From Gymnopilus junonius (taxonomy: Eukaryota > Basidiomycota > Agaricomycetes > Agaricales > Galerinaceae), in assembly GCA_015501075.1 (NCBI GenBank), contig JADNYJ010000029.1, positions 124,001-188,000 of the forward strand: DNA of 64,000 bases. The letters are read 5' to 3'. Positions within the stretch are counted from its first letter, which is position 1. Every line of letters begins with the position of its first letter. A program made the position numbers and the translations under genes. This document shows, one piece after another, positions 24,379 to 36,249 of the stretch. The notes under the pieces were generated by a model. That model made no database searches and was not told the DNA's origin. It saw nothing but the letters and a program-made list of their open reading frames with translations.

Positions 24379-25839
24379 CTAGCAAGACGTCTTCGGGCTG
24401 AACGGAAACTTCAGAACACCGTTGCTTCCATATAACCCATATCCAGGTTCCTGGTCTTCCGAATAAATGTGAGCAAACCATCCAATCCCATCACCCGCGA
24501 CCGACTTGAAGTATGTACACTTTTCGTCCAAGAGATTGAAGTAGTCCTTGATTCATAAAGTCAGTTGACGTGTCTGTTCTTTTCCACTGAGAACTAACCT
24601 CTTCTTGCTGAACATTAGCAACAGCTGAAGCACTATTGGGTTGTACCCTTGATATGTTTTCGAAGGCCAGCCGTTCTGTCGTTGCACATATAGAAGACTG
24701 TCTGTTGCAAGAAGGCAAGTCTACCCACTTGGCTGAGATATATCTTTTTGCCTTGACCATTCTTTACAAACCAGTTGATATCGTTCTCAACATCTGGCCA
24801 TGACTGGCTTGCTGCGCTTTTTTCAGCGCAATTGTTCATTCAACCCAGGATTCAGGCTCACCAACAGATGCATCCTGAGCGAAGAAGGGCAGCATATGAG
24901 CATCAACAAAGTCGATCGCGCTCATGACCAAATCGGACTTCGCCCGCTGTGAAGTTGCATTAATAGTATCAATATTGGACGTGAATGGTGCGGCCTTACC
25001 TCTTGATATCCGTAAGCTAGCTCACTAATGGTCACCGGTATCGCTAGGCTTGACAAGTTTGCTTTTGCTGCTTTGATTTGCGCGGCGAGGTCATTCACAT
25101 CCAAAGCATTGTCGTACAAAGGCTCTGAACCGAACTGTACCACCCGAGTGACAAATTTGGCCTTTGGGTTCGAATGCAACGTGCCAAGGAGATTGTCTCG
25201 GCGCGTCTTCCAGATGTTGGGATCACTCCATCCGAACTACGTACATCAAAGAAGATATTCTTTTTCTCAAAGTTCAGCGCTCAACTGAAATGGTCCAGAC
25301 GTACCCAGATTAGGGCATGCACACCCACCCCGGCATCCCATGCTGCCTCGATGACGTCGTTACTAATGGTTGATATCAAGAACTTCCTTGAGAGTCCGCA
25401 AGGAGCAAACGCACTAGAACCCTTCGCGGTCGCAGGCACCGTAAATACGAACATATCTCCCTTTGAAAGTTTTCCTGATATCCTCAAATTGGTTCTTCAA
25501 AGTAGTCGCATCTTGACCTGTGAGCTTGTCAGTTCGTGTTCAAAAATCTATTGAAAAATGATAACTTGCATGCAGTAACTTCGTAGCTGACGCCAACAAA
25601 CGCATATTCTGTGCTGTGATCGCACCACCAGTTTGTTACGGAAGAAGGAACAGAAGATGGTATTGCAAAGCCGAGCGCTGGAAAGCAATCTGGTGGATTG
25701 GCGGTAGCGACCTGGCCTTTACGGGCAGCAAGGCTCCGGGAGGGGCATTCCACAGATCCAGCAGATGGTGGATGTGCCCTCACTCCCCAAGTAGCGTCCA
25801 ATCCAACAGCGCCGCAAGAGTGAAGACTCGCAGATTCAT
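24379..25839 (-). pseudogene. GH17 beta-1,3-glucanase family protein, disrupted
   Basis: Exons 25839-25784, 25733-25570, 25517-25415, 25362-25305, 25236-25000, 24946-24862, 24811-24729, 24675-24599 and 24546-24379 rebuild a secreted GH17 protein of about 343 aa. It starts with a signal peptide (MNLRVFTLAALL) and holds NPPDCFPALGFAIP, GRYVRIYGACD, VQFGSEPLYD and HIYSEDQEPGYG. Exon 8 is 77 nt where 78 are needed, so one base is missing near 24650. The segment that normally carries the nucleophile Glu (S-E-N/S-G-W-P) reads S-Q-N-G-W-P across the intron 24676-24728. Intron 25518-25569 has a GCAAGT donor. GH17 enzymes remodel or degrade beta-1,3-glucan in fungal walls. This copy may be inactive, or the base loss may be a sequencing error. 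Confidence 0.8.
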
Positions 25840-26449
25840 TTTTTGAATGTGTCGAATGTATCAGGGGAAAGCTGATTTCAATCCAACTCCAAGATTTGGA
25901 CACCTCTTAAATACGCCAACCCCATACCCAGAATACTTCTAGGAGATGGTCGAGTCCAATAGGCAGGCACTATCCTGCTACGCCCCAAATGAGATAGAAG
26001 GCGTCTATCTGATAACCTTCTTAGATTCTGGTCGCAGAATCATCTTTTGCCGAATGACTACAGGGAGTTCCGAGGCAGGTTTTTAATGCCGAAGCATGTC
26101 TTTCCCTTGGTTATCGTTCAAAGCACTGACTAGCTTTGACATGGCAGGATCGCAGGAAAAAATGATCCACCTCTGCAACAAGAGCTCCAGTTGTTGACTG
26201 TAACGTCACCATATTTACGTTCGGAATGGAACAGAGCAAATTGTTTCGACATCACGCAAGACAGTCCCCGAATGTCTTCTCACTCAACTGTAGCAGCTAT
26301 AGCATAATTCCAACTGTCGCCCATTGAAGAAACGTCGACATGCAAGATTTGGACAACCCCGACCATGTGACAAATTGCTCAATCGTCCAAAGGATTGGAA
26401 TACATAAATCCACATATTATTTGCTCAAGAACGATCCACCTTGATTCGC
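25840..26449. other. Intergenic, GH17 to aquaporin
   Basis: 610 bp without a supported gene; it contains the GH17 promoter and the aquaporin 3' flank. Confidence 0.5.
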
Positions 26450-27838
26450 TCAAACCGAACTATCGTTGACCCGTCTACCTTCCTGAACACCAAAACCTGT
26501 GTTCAAGTCGCTTTCAACTCTATCGGTCATTTGGCCGCTCTTCGCTCCGCTGCTGGGTCCTACAATCGCCGCGTCTTCCGCGCCTCTACAGGCTCTACTG
26601 GTAGTCAACGTCTTCTTCTGCACCTTTAGGAGTGGATCGTCAGGTGATTTTTCGGGGCCACTGGTCGCTTGATCTGGAGTGAGTCTCCAGTATTGATAGC
26701 TTTCGGTGGATCAGATATCTATGGCCCAGAAGCTGCGAGAAGCTTGAAAGGAGACGTACTGTTTTAGAAGTGCGTAAAAAGCTGCTCCGAGGATAGGCCC
26801 CAGGAATGGACCAACCCAATACTTGGACGATGTCAGCGTCTTTATCATTGCTGTTGGAAATGCAGATACGAGGATAAGAGTCGCTTACCACCCAATGATA
26901 AGGGTCTGGGAATCCAGAAACGACTGCTGGTCCGAAAGCTCTTGCAGTGTTCATCGACGCCCCAGTATAATGGGCCGCAAATCTAATATGCGCCTCAAAG
27001 TTAGGCTCCGCCCATTGGAATTGGCTCAGAGCTTACAAGCGGATAGCGTTAAACCTATGCCAATCTATGGTGGGTCAACTCAAATCATCCAGGGCTCATC
27101 AGAACAGCACTGACCGGAGCAAATGACGTTGCCTGGTGCTTTTCTGCAGCTAACATGAGGACCGAGGTGACAAGGGCGGTGGTGATGAACATTTCAATGA
27201 AGACACCCTGGGCGCGACTGGTCCCTTTTTGTAGGACCGTGCTGCAGAAGGATGGGGTGAGCGAGATCATCGCAGAGAGGTAACAAGCTCTGACGTACTT
27301 TGCTGATAGTGGAGCTGAAGTCAGACCCCGAACCATGGCTGACGCTGCAATGGCCCCCAGCATTTGAGCAATGCAGTACAGCACGAAACGCACAGGTCCG
27401 AGACTTCCAACCAGCAGAAAGGTGAGGGAAACGTTAGGGTTGAACAGTCCACCAGGCCGAAATCAATAAGCTCAGTCCCATAGAGGTCGCGATGTAGAGA
27501 ACTTGGTCTAGTGTTGACGCCTGCCGATCTGTTCCTACAGCCGCCGCGGTTGCTACTTGCATGCCTCCCAGTCCGAAAAGGAGAAAGCAAGTGGTTCCGA
27601 CAAACTCGAAGGCCCCCGCCGCACAGTCGTCACTGAAGTTGTTGAAAAGTGACGAGAGTCTGAATCTTTTCCCCATTGGTAGAAGACCGATCGCGGAACT
27701 TGTACGATAGCGTTCCGCATGATGGCTTGTTATAACATCAACGTTGAAGTAGTGTTTGTGGTGCAATAGGGTCTTGAATGCACGGTGACGGATTGAAAGA
27801 CTCCACTGACGTCGCTTCACAGGCCATTTTGAAATCAT
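26450..27838 (-). pseudogene. Aquaporin (MIP family), disrupted
   Basis: Exons 27838-27299, 27241-27115, 27064-27037, 26982-26889, 26821-26760 and 26699-26450 resemble fungal MIP channels: FEFVGTTCFLLFGLGG, GGLFNPNVSLTFLLVG (first half-helix, NPN), FIEMFITTALV, GASMNTARAFGPAV (second half-helix, NTA) and YWVGPFLGPILGAAFYALLKH. The first exon loses frame at about 27455 and seems to lack some six residues between SAW and GGLF. The join 27064-27037 to 26982 is one base short. MIP channels pass water or small solutes. NPN/NTA in place of the usual NPA boxes occurs in fungal members. The start at 27838 is uncertain; an in-frame ATG at 27676 precedes the first membrane segment. Confidence 0.75.
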
Positions 27839-28866
27839 TCAATACGACCACCAACGTTACTTAAACCATCCAGGTTCAATCGAAATTGCCCAGTCTATGA
27901 CCGTGATGCTCATTTTCGTTTGCTGAAAATGATTGAATTTAACTTATATATTCGACTCAGGGTTGCTACTTGACGCCCAGCACAGCACATTTATATCATT
28001 ATGAAGTCACCGAACGTACACGAGGCCGAGCCCCTGTCATCGTCAGTCATCCTTTTTTTCTTGCCACTAATGGTCAACGCCATCCCGACCGTGAGTTTTG
28101 GTCCCCTTGACCGTGCTGGTTTACTAGGGCTTTCTTTATATAACCTCCGTTCTTTCTCCGACCATCTGTCTATCTGGTGTCCCATCCATCCTTGGATGTC
28201 ATTCGCCAAAGACACCAGAATGAGTGAATTCTCGGCGGCTCTGTACAGTAAGCAGCTTCGGGCTGCCTCTTCTTTCGGCAGATGCATGAAAGATGGTGAG
28301 AAAACTGAGGCTCCTCGTGCCGCTGTAATTATAGTTCACCTCTTTTCCAGTCATTCATCCTCATTCCGTTTCACGCAATGCAAGTTGGTTCGCTCCCGTT
28401 GATATTGTATAGAATGCCGGTAATAACGAAAGGTTTTTGTCCCGCTCCAACTTTCCCTGGGGCAGGAAATACTACCAAGTTATTTATACAATAAGTTCTC
28501 TCGCTGCTTCTCCTGTCGGAGACCTTATGATTCTCCCTTCTGAGTTTTAAATGACAACCGAACAGATTGTTCGACACTCAAAGGCGATCTTCCGACGCTT
28601 GCGACACCTTTCAATCGCAAACTGTGGACCTTTCTCTGTCTGGTTGAAAGGCAAAAAGTGTTCCCGTGAGAACGAGATGCTTGGTCGGAATGCAATGGGA
28701 TATTCGGAGCTTATTATCTGTGTCCGACAGCTCCCTTTTTCGGTGTGCTGCCTGGTTTCCCATGGACGTTTGAGCAGAACGTCTGAAATGTTTTTTATAA
28801 CCCTGTATAAAGGGTGTGTACAACTTTAATCCTGCGTTCCCTCTCCCCATTTCGCTTGATCCCGCA
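27839..28866. other. Intergenic, aquaporin to DUF6534-B
   Basis: About 1 kb with overlapping open frames on both strands (28001-28402 plus, 27991-28287 minus), neither with recognisable domains. It holds two divergent promoters. Confidence 0.4.
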
Positions 28867-30704
28867 ATGTCGTTGGCACAGCAGCTCGACCTAAACACCA
28901 CTCTAGGCGCTGCATTTATCGGAAACATAGTGGCCGGAGTGTGCGTATCTCTGCGGTACTTCTCGTAAGCACTGAACTTATTGGCAGCTATTTCCAGATT
29001 GTACGGAATCACTTGTCTTCAGACCTACGTTTACTATAGGAAAGGACAAAGAGACCATGTATCTTTCAAAGCTATTGTATGTCGTACTATTCTGCAATTC
29101 ACGTCGTTTGATTCACTAACGATCTGTTTGCCAGATCTACTTCCTATGGTACGCGAGTCCCTCTTATTCCATGAGATGAAATGTATTCTATTCTGTTGCA
29201 GGCTTCTTGATACCTTCCATCTCACCCTCATTACACATTCGCTATATTTCTATCTTATCACAAGCTATGCCAACCCCGTTCAGCTATTATTTCCAACATG
29301 GTAAGATTTGTCATTATCTTCTTTCTTACGTGCCGTCACATTTATGCCGTCTTTTCGCCAAACCAGGAGTATCTTAGTACGCTTAGCGTTGACTCCTCCA
29401 TAGATGCATTCTGATAATTGAATGGAAAAGTCGCAAGTATATGTAACGGTGAGTTTCTCTCATCGTTTGCTGCAATACACTTTTGACAGTGCAACAGGTT
29501 GTCAGTGATCTCATTGTCCGAGGGTACGTCCTTTCGTCTTCCTCGTCAAGGACAAAACAATAAACACGGTTGCTACAGAATCTACGCGCGGCGAGTGTGG
29601 ATAAGTAAGTATATTTACTCATGCCGAAGTATTGCACTAGAAAACCACCCTTCTCTAGTATCGCGCAGTCTCATTGTTGCTATAGTTATCGTAAGTCCGA
29701 TAGTTTTTTGTCATTCGAGAACTTGAACACCTCTATAGACTGCAACTTCACTAGTGACGGCTGGTTCGTGTTTAATTGGATTTTCAGCAATTGTGGCTAA
29801 TGCCTTATAGGTGCTGGGACCGGTATGGGTTTTGGCCTGGCTTGTATTCACCTGGATCACTGACGCCCACATCTCGATCAGCATTCGCTACACTAGCGTA
29901 GGTTCCAATATTTGATTTAACGCAGTCCATTGACTCTATTTCTTTAGCTTCATCGACAAGACATTTGCCAATTTTTCGCATATCTCTGTAGGATCCCCCC
30001 TCTTAACCACTTCCTTTCTCATCGATACTGTTAGTATCTTATGTATACCTCCTTGGGAAGCGCAGTGGCAGCGGATATTGTTATAGCGGCCTCTTTATGC
30101 ATATCGCTGTCACGATCCCGTACTGGATTCAAGACGTATGCAGGATTGTTTTGCACCACACACAATGATAGTCTGATTTTTTTGCTAGGACTGATAACAT
30201 GGTGTCAGTATTAATGATGTATGCCATAAACTCAAGTACGATTTATTTCTCCATTCATTATTGATTGCTTAACTGAAATTATCATACAGGCCTGTTGACT
30301 ACGTACGACTTTTCCGTTTGAAGGTAATAATCCCTGTCATATTGAGTTTATCATTCAGACTATGCGCGACGGCATGCTTTATCACCTACACCATCTGGCC
30401 CACACAATTTACATTCATAGGGATTTATTTTTGCCTGAGCAAACGTACGCTCGAGTGTATTCAAGCTTTCTCACTACTCATGGCTACGCATGTATGTTGT
30501 TTTTTAGTATTTTTCAACAGCCTCCTTGCCATGTTAAATGGACGGTCATCCCTGAAGAAAAGAGCAAATGGATTCTCAGATATTCCGGTTCAGTTGTCAG
30601 CCCCCTCTTCAACCAGACCAATGGAATTTGGGCCTGGCAGTACATGGGCATCGAAAGACACATATACAAATCAGGCTGATTCCGAGGGGCTAAGCGTACG
30701 TTGA
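28867..30704 (+). CDS. DUF6534-family seven-helix membrane protein, paralogue B
   Basis: Eighteen exons: 28867-28940, 28998-29076, 29135-29148, 29202-29300, 29367-29376, 29431-29448, 29498-29523, 29579-29604, 29659-29690, 29739-29763, 29811-29822, 29882-29897, 29948-29987, 30035-30135, 30189-30235, 30290-30302, 30359-30444, 30508-30704; 304 aa, fully in frame. Motifs: NTTLGAAFIGNIVAG, LYGITCLQTYVYY, SDLIVRGIYARRVW, SLSRSRTGFK, FFNSLLAMLNGR, then a soluble Ser/Thr-rich tail. Exon sizes match paralogue A nearly one for one, including the 14, 10, 18, 12 and 16 nt micro-exons. The function of the family is unknown. The gene lies in inverted orientation to paralogue A, 6.8 kb away. Confidence 0.92.
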
Positions 30705-31477
30705 GCCTTGGTTTCCGCATATGTGATAGAGGGCCTTACTGTTATTACTTCAGACAAATGTCGCGATATCTGTTGAAGCCCATGTAGTTTGAATTGATAG
30801 ATGGTACGCCACGAGGACTGTAGAATTAGGAAGACATACCATGTAGCCATTACACTCATTTTCATCGGACACTATAGTTTCATTGAATTGTATGTAGCGA
30901 TAAAAGGGTCAAGAGAAACATTCTGAGGGTCAAAGAAGGCAGAAAGAACAAAAGAAGGCGATGATCGCGACCTGATGTTGTCGAGGCTCTCATGAGGCAA
31001 AAATTTTATACCGACGTGAGTACACACTTTATAATCCTTGACATGGTGTTGTTCCAATCTACTCGTGTTCAGGTACAGTATTTGCAGATCTGCTCAGAGT
31101 TCTGGGCAGGAAGGACCAATAGCCATTAGGCTGCAAATTCTCTCGTGCCCAACACAAGACTGGTGGTGACGGTGCTCCGCGTACCATTGGAGTACTAAAG
31201 AGAAAGATCTTTGTCATACCAGGAGAGTCGTATTCTTAGTCGATATTCGCCTATTCCGACCTGTAGAATTGTTCATTACTCGGATCTTTAATTATACGAC
31301 ACTCCTATGAATTATAAACATCTATCTGGGGTTCTGTTAAGAGTGATCAGGTAAAGCAAAGTCAAAAGAACAACTTACAGATATCTTCTAGAACCCCGTT
31401 TTCCCGAATCAATTGAGAGAAGAAGTAATCATGATATAAGTCCTTCAGGCGAACGATATGAAAAAAATCCCTGTAGG
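30705..31477. other. Intergenic
   Basis: 773 bp between the 3' ends of DUF6534-B (+) and the FAR1-like gene (-). No gene is supported. Confidence 0.5.
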
Positions 31478-32907
31478 TCATGGGCCCAAGGCTCTTGGAT
31501 TGACTCCTAGATTTCCTTCATACTGCCTGCTATGGTGCATCTCGCCAAAGTGGATACCTGAGCCGAGTTGGAGTGTATTGGTTGAGGATTGATGGGAGAC
31601 GCGGGCATTATCAGGGTTGACCAAGCGCCCCTCTTTGTTTAGACAAGTGGCCACAAAGTCAAGGAACGGGCGACCTTCATTCTCGAGTACATCTAGCATC
31701 CGGCAATCATTGAATTGTAGCTGGTATTCCAACCCATCACAAAATTGGCGTAAATTCTGGATATGAACCCTCATCCGATTACGGTACTTCTCGTCATCAG
31801 ATGTTGACGGCGGGGGCCGTGGACGTGCTGGCTGAGGCGAAATATACGGATTGACAAGAGTAGGGATGTTAGATATAGGGTCCTTTCTGGCATCGTCGTC
31901 CGGCGACTCCAAGGTGTCGCCAGACGATGCCATATCTTCTTCAGATTCTTCTTCCTCCTCCTCTTCTGTGAAGAAATGATTTATCGACTGCCCTATCGAT
32001 GTATCGCCTTCAATTGAGCTGCCTGCAGTAGTGGAACGTGATTGAGCCATTCCAAAATTCTCCCAAATGGTCTTCACCACGTTAGGCGGAAGGTTTGTAT
32101 CAATATAAGGCTCATGTTTGACGTGGTGATGCATCCGCACTGTAATGATATGTATGCCCGGTGTAGGAGAGTCTCGAGAAGAGATGAGCAGGCGACTGCG
32201 GCATGGGTAACGTGTTTTGGCCATAGTTTCCCCTGTACTTGTCGTGCGCGGCTTATAGCAACTGCCTTGCGCCTTGCGCGCAGCTCTTGAGGATTTCGAT
32301 CGATGAGCATCATCTTGAGAGCACCAGAACCGCGTTTTGTGGCCATTAATGAACTGAGGATGATCCTTGACCCTTGAAAGCGACACCTTAAGTCCACAGA
32401 GAGCATAGACCGAGTCAAAGAGTGAAGACGCACGTAAACCTATAGCCAGTAGCCTTCCATATCTCATGAGCAACCACTTGTATCTGTTGCTTGTGGGTAT
32501 CGCCTGGGTCGATGATTTCGTACGTTCCATGAAAATCTACACGCGGCCCTTGCCTGAACCGCTCTTGCAAAGCGACCAGGAGCGTTTCTCGGTCCTTATA
32601 ATGTGTCGTAGGCTATGGAAATCAGAGGTTCCATGATCAACGTTTGTGAAAAAGCAGCTTAACTCACCTCTCTGCCTGAATTACCCTCATCTTCTGACGA
32701 TCTTTTCATAATCTTCTTCGCCATACTTGGCCCCGGATCGCCATATTCCCTCTTACGCTTCTCGGTTTGAAATTGAGATCCCCAAGGCTCGTATGGAGGG
32801 CGAGATAGTCCTTCAGGAATTACAGGTGGTCCATGCGTATGGAGCGGTCTAGCACTAACGATGGCATGAAACCGAGAATAGTTGAGTATGGTAGCTGGCG
32901 TTGTCAT
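31478..32907 (-). CDS. FAR1/MULE-like zinc-binding protein with acidic, coiled C-terminus
   Basis: Three exons (32907-32668, 32612-32434, 32372-31478) give 437 aa. Residues about 135-230 read YRFTVKDHP, TRFWCSQDD, RYPCRSRLLIS and VRMHHHVKHEPYID, a Cys-Cys-His-His arrangement like the WRKY-GCM1/FAR1-type DNA-binding domain of Mutator-like transposases. No DDE transposase core follows. Instead there is a run of Glu (TEEEEEEESEED), a proline stretch and a short helical region (RVHIQNLRQFCDGLEYQ). I infer a stand-alone or domesticated DNA-binding protein; the family assignment is from memory and moderate. Confidence 0.65.
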
Positions 32908-33673
32908 GCTTTTCCGGAAATTTGTTTGCTTTAAATGTTGCAGAAACCAAGGAACCTTTGACTACGTTGCTCTAAGGAGTTTGAATGGATTCTTAAAACT
33001 GGGACTTTTTGGCGGAAATCGGTGTTTAGGTGAGGATGTGAGAACATAAAGGAAACAGTCAGCGGTGCGCTGGTGGCGCTGTTACCGAAATTGATTGGAA
33101 GAATGTTATCAAATAATAATCGGACGTTGAAGAACACTTTCTCAAAAACCGGAGAAACGCGTTCATAAGTTATCTACTGCGAAGACCTTGGGGACGATGG
33201 CTACTAGGATAGTAGAAAAAGAGAAATATGATCCAGAACCTAGATGATTGGCCTATACTATACTTAGGCCAAAGTCTAACAGTCTCTCCAGAGAGCCTGG
33301 ACAGGTGATCTACGGGCATAATAGCGGATTGTAATCCCGAGACATCCTTGTTACCCCTCAAATCTATCAACAGCTGGCATGGATAAATTTTCATGATGAC
33401 ACCTGTAAATAAGCTTTCTCTCCAGGTAGTGTTCGCCACGATAAGAACAACGTTAATTGAAGGTCGGAGCTGCATGGCTTCCAAGAGGATGGCGGTGATC
33501 CTTCCGCACTTAAGCAATCCACTGACGGCATGACAGTACGGTAGCCGGATCGAAGTTCCTTTAAAACAACCATTAGCAACTGTTGAAGTCGAGAGTCGAG
33601 AAAATCGGACCATTTCTAGTATCATCCCAAGCATTTGTCTTATCGATCTTCATTCTGCTATTCGCCGAGAAAA
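32908..33673. other. Intergenic with unassigned minus-strand frames
   Basis: 766 bp. Minus-strand frames 33170-33634 and 33391-33579 overlap and have no recognised domain. Confidence 0.35.
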
Positions 33674-34211
33674 CTACTGCAGCAAACTGCTGTCGCTCCT
33701 TCGTATCGCGCCGGGAGTGCCGGGAGAGGGCGACTGTGGCACGCTGATATCACCATTAATAATATCTTGTATTGACGCTTCCAGAGCGTCAACTCGTGTA
33801 GACATCTGGTTCACTATACAAATATGAAGATGTCAGTCAAATAGCGCAGCAATAATGACCAGAAAGAAGACAAACTTCGGTCGACAATTTGTTTTGACAT
33901 ATCGTCAAATTTGGTTTCAAGCTGCTCCAAAAGTGTCTCGACCTAGTAAAATCAGGTTTACATCTTTCTACGCCCAATTATATATCCCTTACGAATGCCG
34001 TGAGTTCATGAGGACTTGATATATCGTTCGGAGCTATCTTGCCCAGCTTTGACGGCATCTGTTGCTTATTTGCAACAGGAGTCTTGTCCTTATCGGCTTC
34101 TGTAACCTTGGAGGGCGTTGCGGGTACCTTTAAAGGCTGAGCTGAGGGCGGCATGTATCGTGGTTGACTGTTGCAGTTGAGGAGGCGAGGCTGTGCAGTG
34201 GTTGAATTCAT
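33674..34211 (-). CDS. Heat shock factor-binding protein 1 (HSBP1) homologue
   Basis: Three exons (34211-33993, 33942-33876, 33813-33674) give 141 aa. Residues about 65-115 match HSBP1: SPHELTAFVETLLEQLETK, then KFDDMSKQIVDRMNQMSTR and VDALEASIQDIING, a heptad-repeat coiled coil. HSBP1 binds heat-shock factor trimers and, in animals, is also needed for WASH complex assembly. Here a Pro/Lys-rich N-terminal extension of about 65 residues and a Ser/Pro-rich tail flank the coiled coil; typical HSBP1 is about 75 aa. The start is the first ATG in frame after the upstream non-coding sequence. Confidence 0.85.
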
Positions 34212-36249
34212 CGACGGCCGAAAATAATATACACAAATACGCATTGGCATAAATCAAATGCACCTTTACATCCACGCTCGCAATCGACCTTGTCCTTTCT
34301 TTGCATTTTGGAACGAATTCTATAGCACCCCACTCAACGACAGTTTCTTGCTATTAAACTTTCTTCTTCTCTATACTCCAGTCCCGAACCTTCTCCGAAC
34401 GTCGGTCCTAGTGACCTCGATCATCAGCTGGAATAACGTCAGACAAAACATTCATTCTGAGAACAGGTCACTAAACGGGTTAAAGGCATATCAAATCCTC
34501 TGGCAGAGAAGTGTAGCTCCGGAATTCAGGTTCATAGAGGATATGGAATGATAAAGTGATAATCACACAAGTCTGGCTGCTGTGTGCATGATGCACCAAC
34601 CAAATACCCAACGACATGCCCTGGGGAATCAAATAATAGAAAGAAGTTCTCCAAAAAGATAGCGCGGTCCATCTTTTTGGCTCGATCCAAACCACGCGCA
34701 AACTAGGTTTCTTGTTCGAATTAAAGACTGCACGGTAGGCATTGCATCTGGCAGAATTGACCATCTCTATTTCAGGCTTTGACGGCGATTGCAAGTTCCG
34801 TCCTGTGGTATCTGGTTCCTATTCCATTCATATTCTTGGGCTCTCCACATCCTTGGGCTCTCAAAAATTTCAGGAACCGGAACTGACGACCTGTCTGGTA
34901 CTGGTATTCTCGAAAACCAGTCGGCCTTTGTAAAGGCCTAACATCGTGGTTCTTATCAAAGTGCCAAATCATCTTGGTAGTTGCTTTTCTAGTCCCGTCA
35001 CAAGAATGAAGAGTCTACCAGGTCTCTTCCTAGAACAGATCTAGATCTGGTCTCAAACAAACCAGGACGCTCGTTTCCTGACATGTTGGAAGCTTGAATT
35101 AATGTCGTCCAATTCGATAGCGCTAGGATGTTTCAACCAATCTTATCGCCTAGGGTCACTTGGCAGGATACCAGGGTCCGCATGCCGTTTCGGACCTGCC
35201 TCCAAAATAAGCAAAGGCATCCCTGTCATTCGCGTGAGTTCGCGGAGATGAAATAGAATGCGGAAGGGGCGACACCCAATTTCTCCTCAATACCCAAGAA
35301 TTCGACGGCATGTTCCATCCATCAGAAGGCTCTTCCCTGCTGCTGTTTTTTTTTCTCGTAATATGTCTTTTACCTGTCGACAATGCATTCCTGCAGTCCC
35401 ATTCGTGTCTCCGTAGCATTTGGATTGTGGAACAAGCCACACGATATTCATTGAAGAGGGCGAACGTTCGGACCACGACGCACGATATAAGTCACGAGCC
35501 GAAACGGACAAATGGAACAAGCGAATAGTATTAGCAAGTCTAAACATATGTGATCTAACTCCATCGATGTAGTGTTGAGTCCGAACATGAGGTTTTCCAA
35601 TTATGGTCATGCGTTGGGAATGCATGCTCCGTCCTACGAGAATGAATCCTATAGAAAGGGTTTAAAAAACGTGTGGTAAGCGCAACTACTTGGGTAACTT
35701 ATAAATGAACAACATCAGTTCTGCAAAGGGCGGGCCAGGTATGAATAGGCAACTTATGGCTTGCCTGAAATTAGTACAACGAGCTCACAAGCCAGGAAAT
35801 GACTCGCCTCGTTTCCACCTCGCCCAAGTCCGGGAAATAAGCTCAGCTAAAGATAAAAATCCATATCCGATTTTCACAGTCCAGGAATGCGGCTACGCGT
35901 TTGAAAGGTAACTTTGAGAACCAGAATCCTCAGTTCTCATGACTGCAGCATTGAGCAAAAATATGTTCAACCACCACGGTCACCTCTATATTATCTGGTC
36001 TACTCAAAGCACGTGCCAAAGGCGTCTAGATGAAAAATATGCTTTTAAAACAATACGCTCGTGTCGCACGGCAGACAGAAAGAGCCAAGGCCTTCAAGCT
36101 GGTTCAGCAACAACATCGTTTGGTCCGAATAACCGCCGGGGAACTCCGAGACTACAAGAGGAAAGAAATTCGCACACTGATCAGTTGACATCAGCAACTT
36201 GCATGAGACTTGCAACCATCCTGTCAGCAATAGGACTTCTTTCTCGAAA
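34212..36249. other. Gene-poor 2-kb stretch
   Basis: Short frames on both strands (34480-34794 and 35156-35625 minus; 34258-34551 and 35939-36262 plus), none with a recognisable domain or a consistent chain of exons. It may hold an unrecognised fast-evolving gene. Confidence 0.35.

Noticed and set aside
25784..25839. Apparent frameshift between signal peptide and mature part of the GH17 gene
   Set aside because: A 50-nt GT-AG intron (25734-25783) restores frame and gives a normal family N-terminus.
26441..26629. Plus-strand 62-aa open frame
   Set aside because: It lies opposite the C-terminal tail exon of the aquaporin gene (26450-26699) and starts without ATG.
28001..28402. 133-aa plus-strand ORF
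   Set aside because: No domain, overlaps an equal-sized minus-strand frame and lies in a promoter region.
33170..33634. 154-aa minus-strand ORF
   Set aside because: No recognisable family and overlaps another frame; not enough to call a gene.
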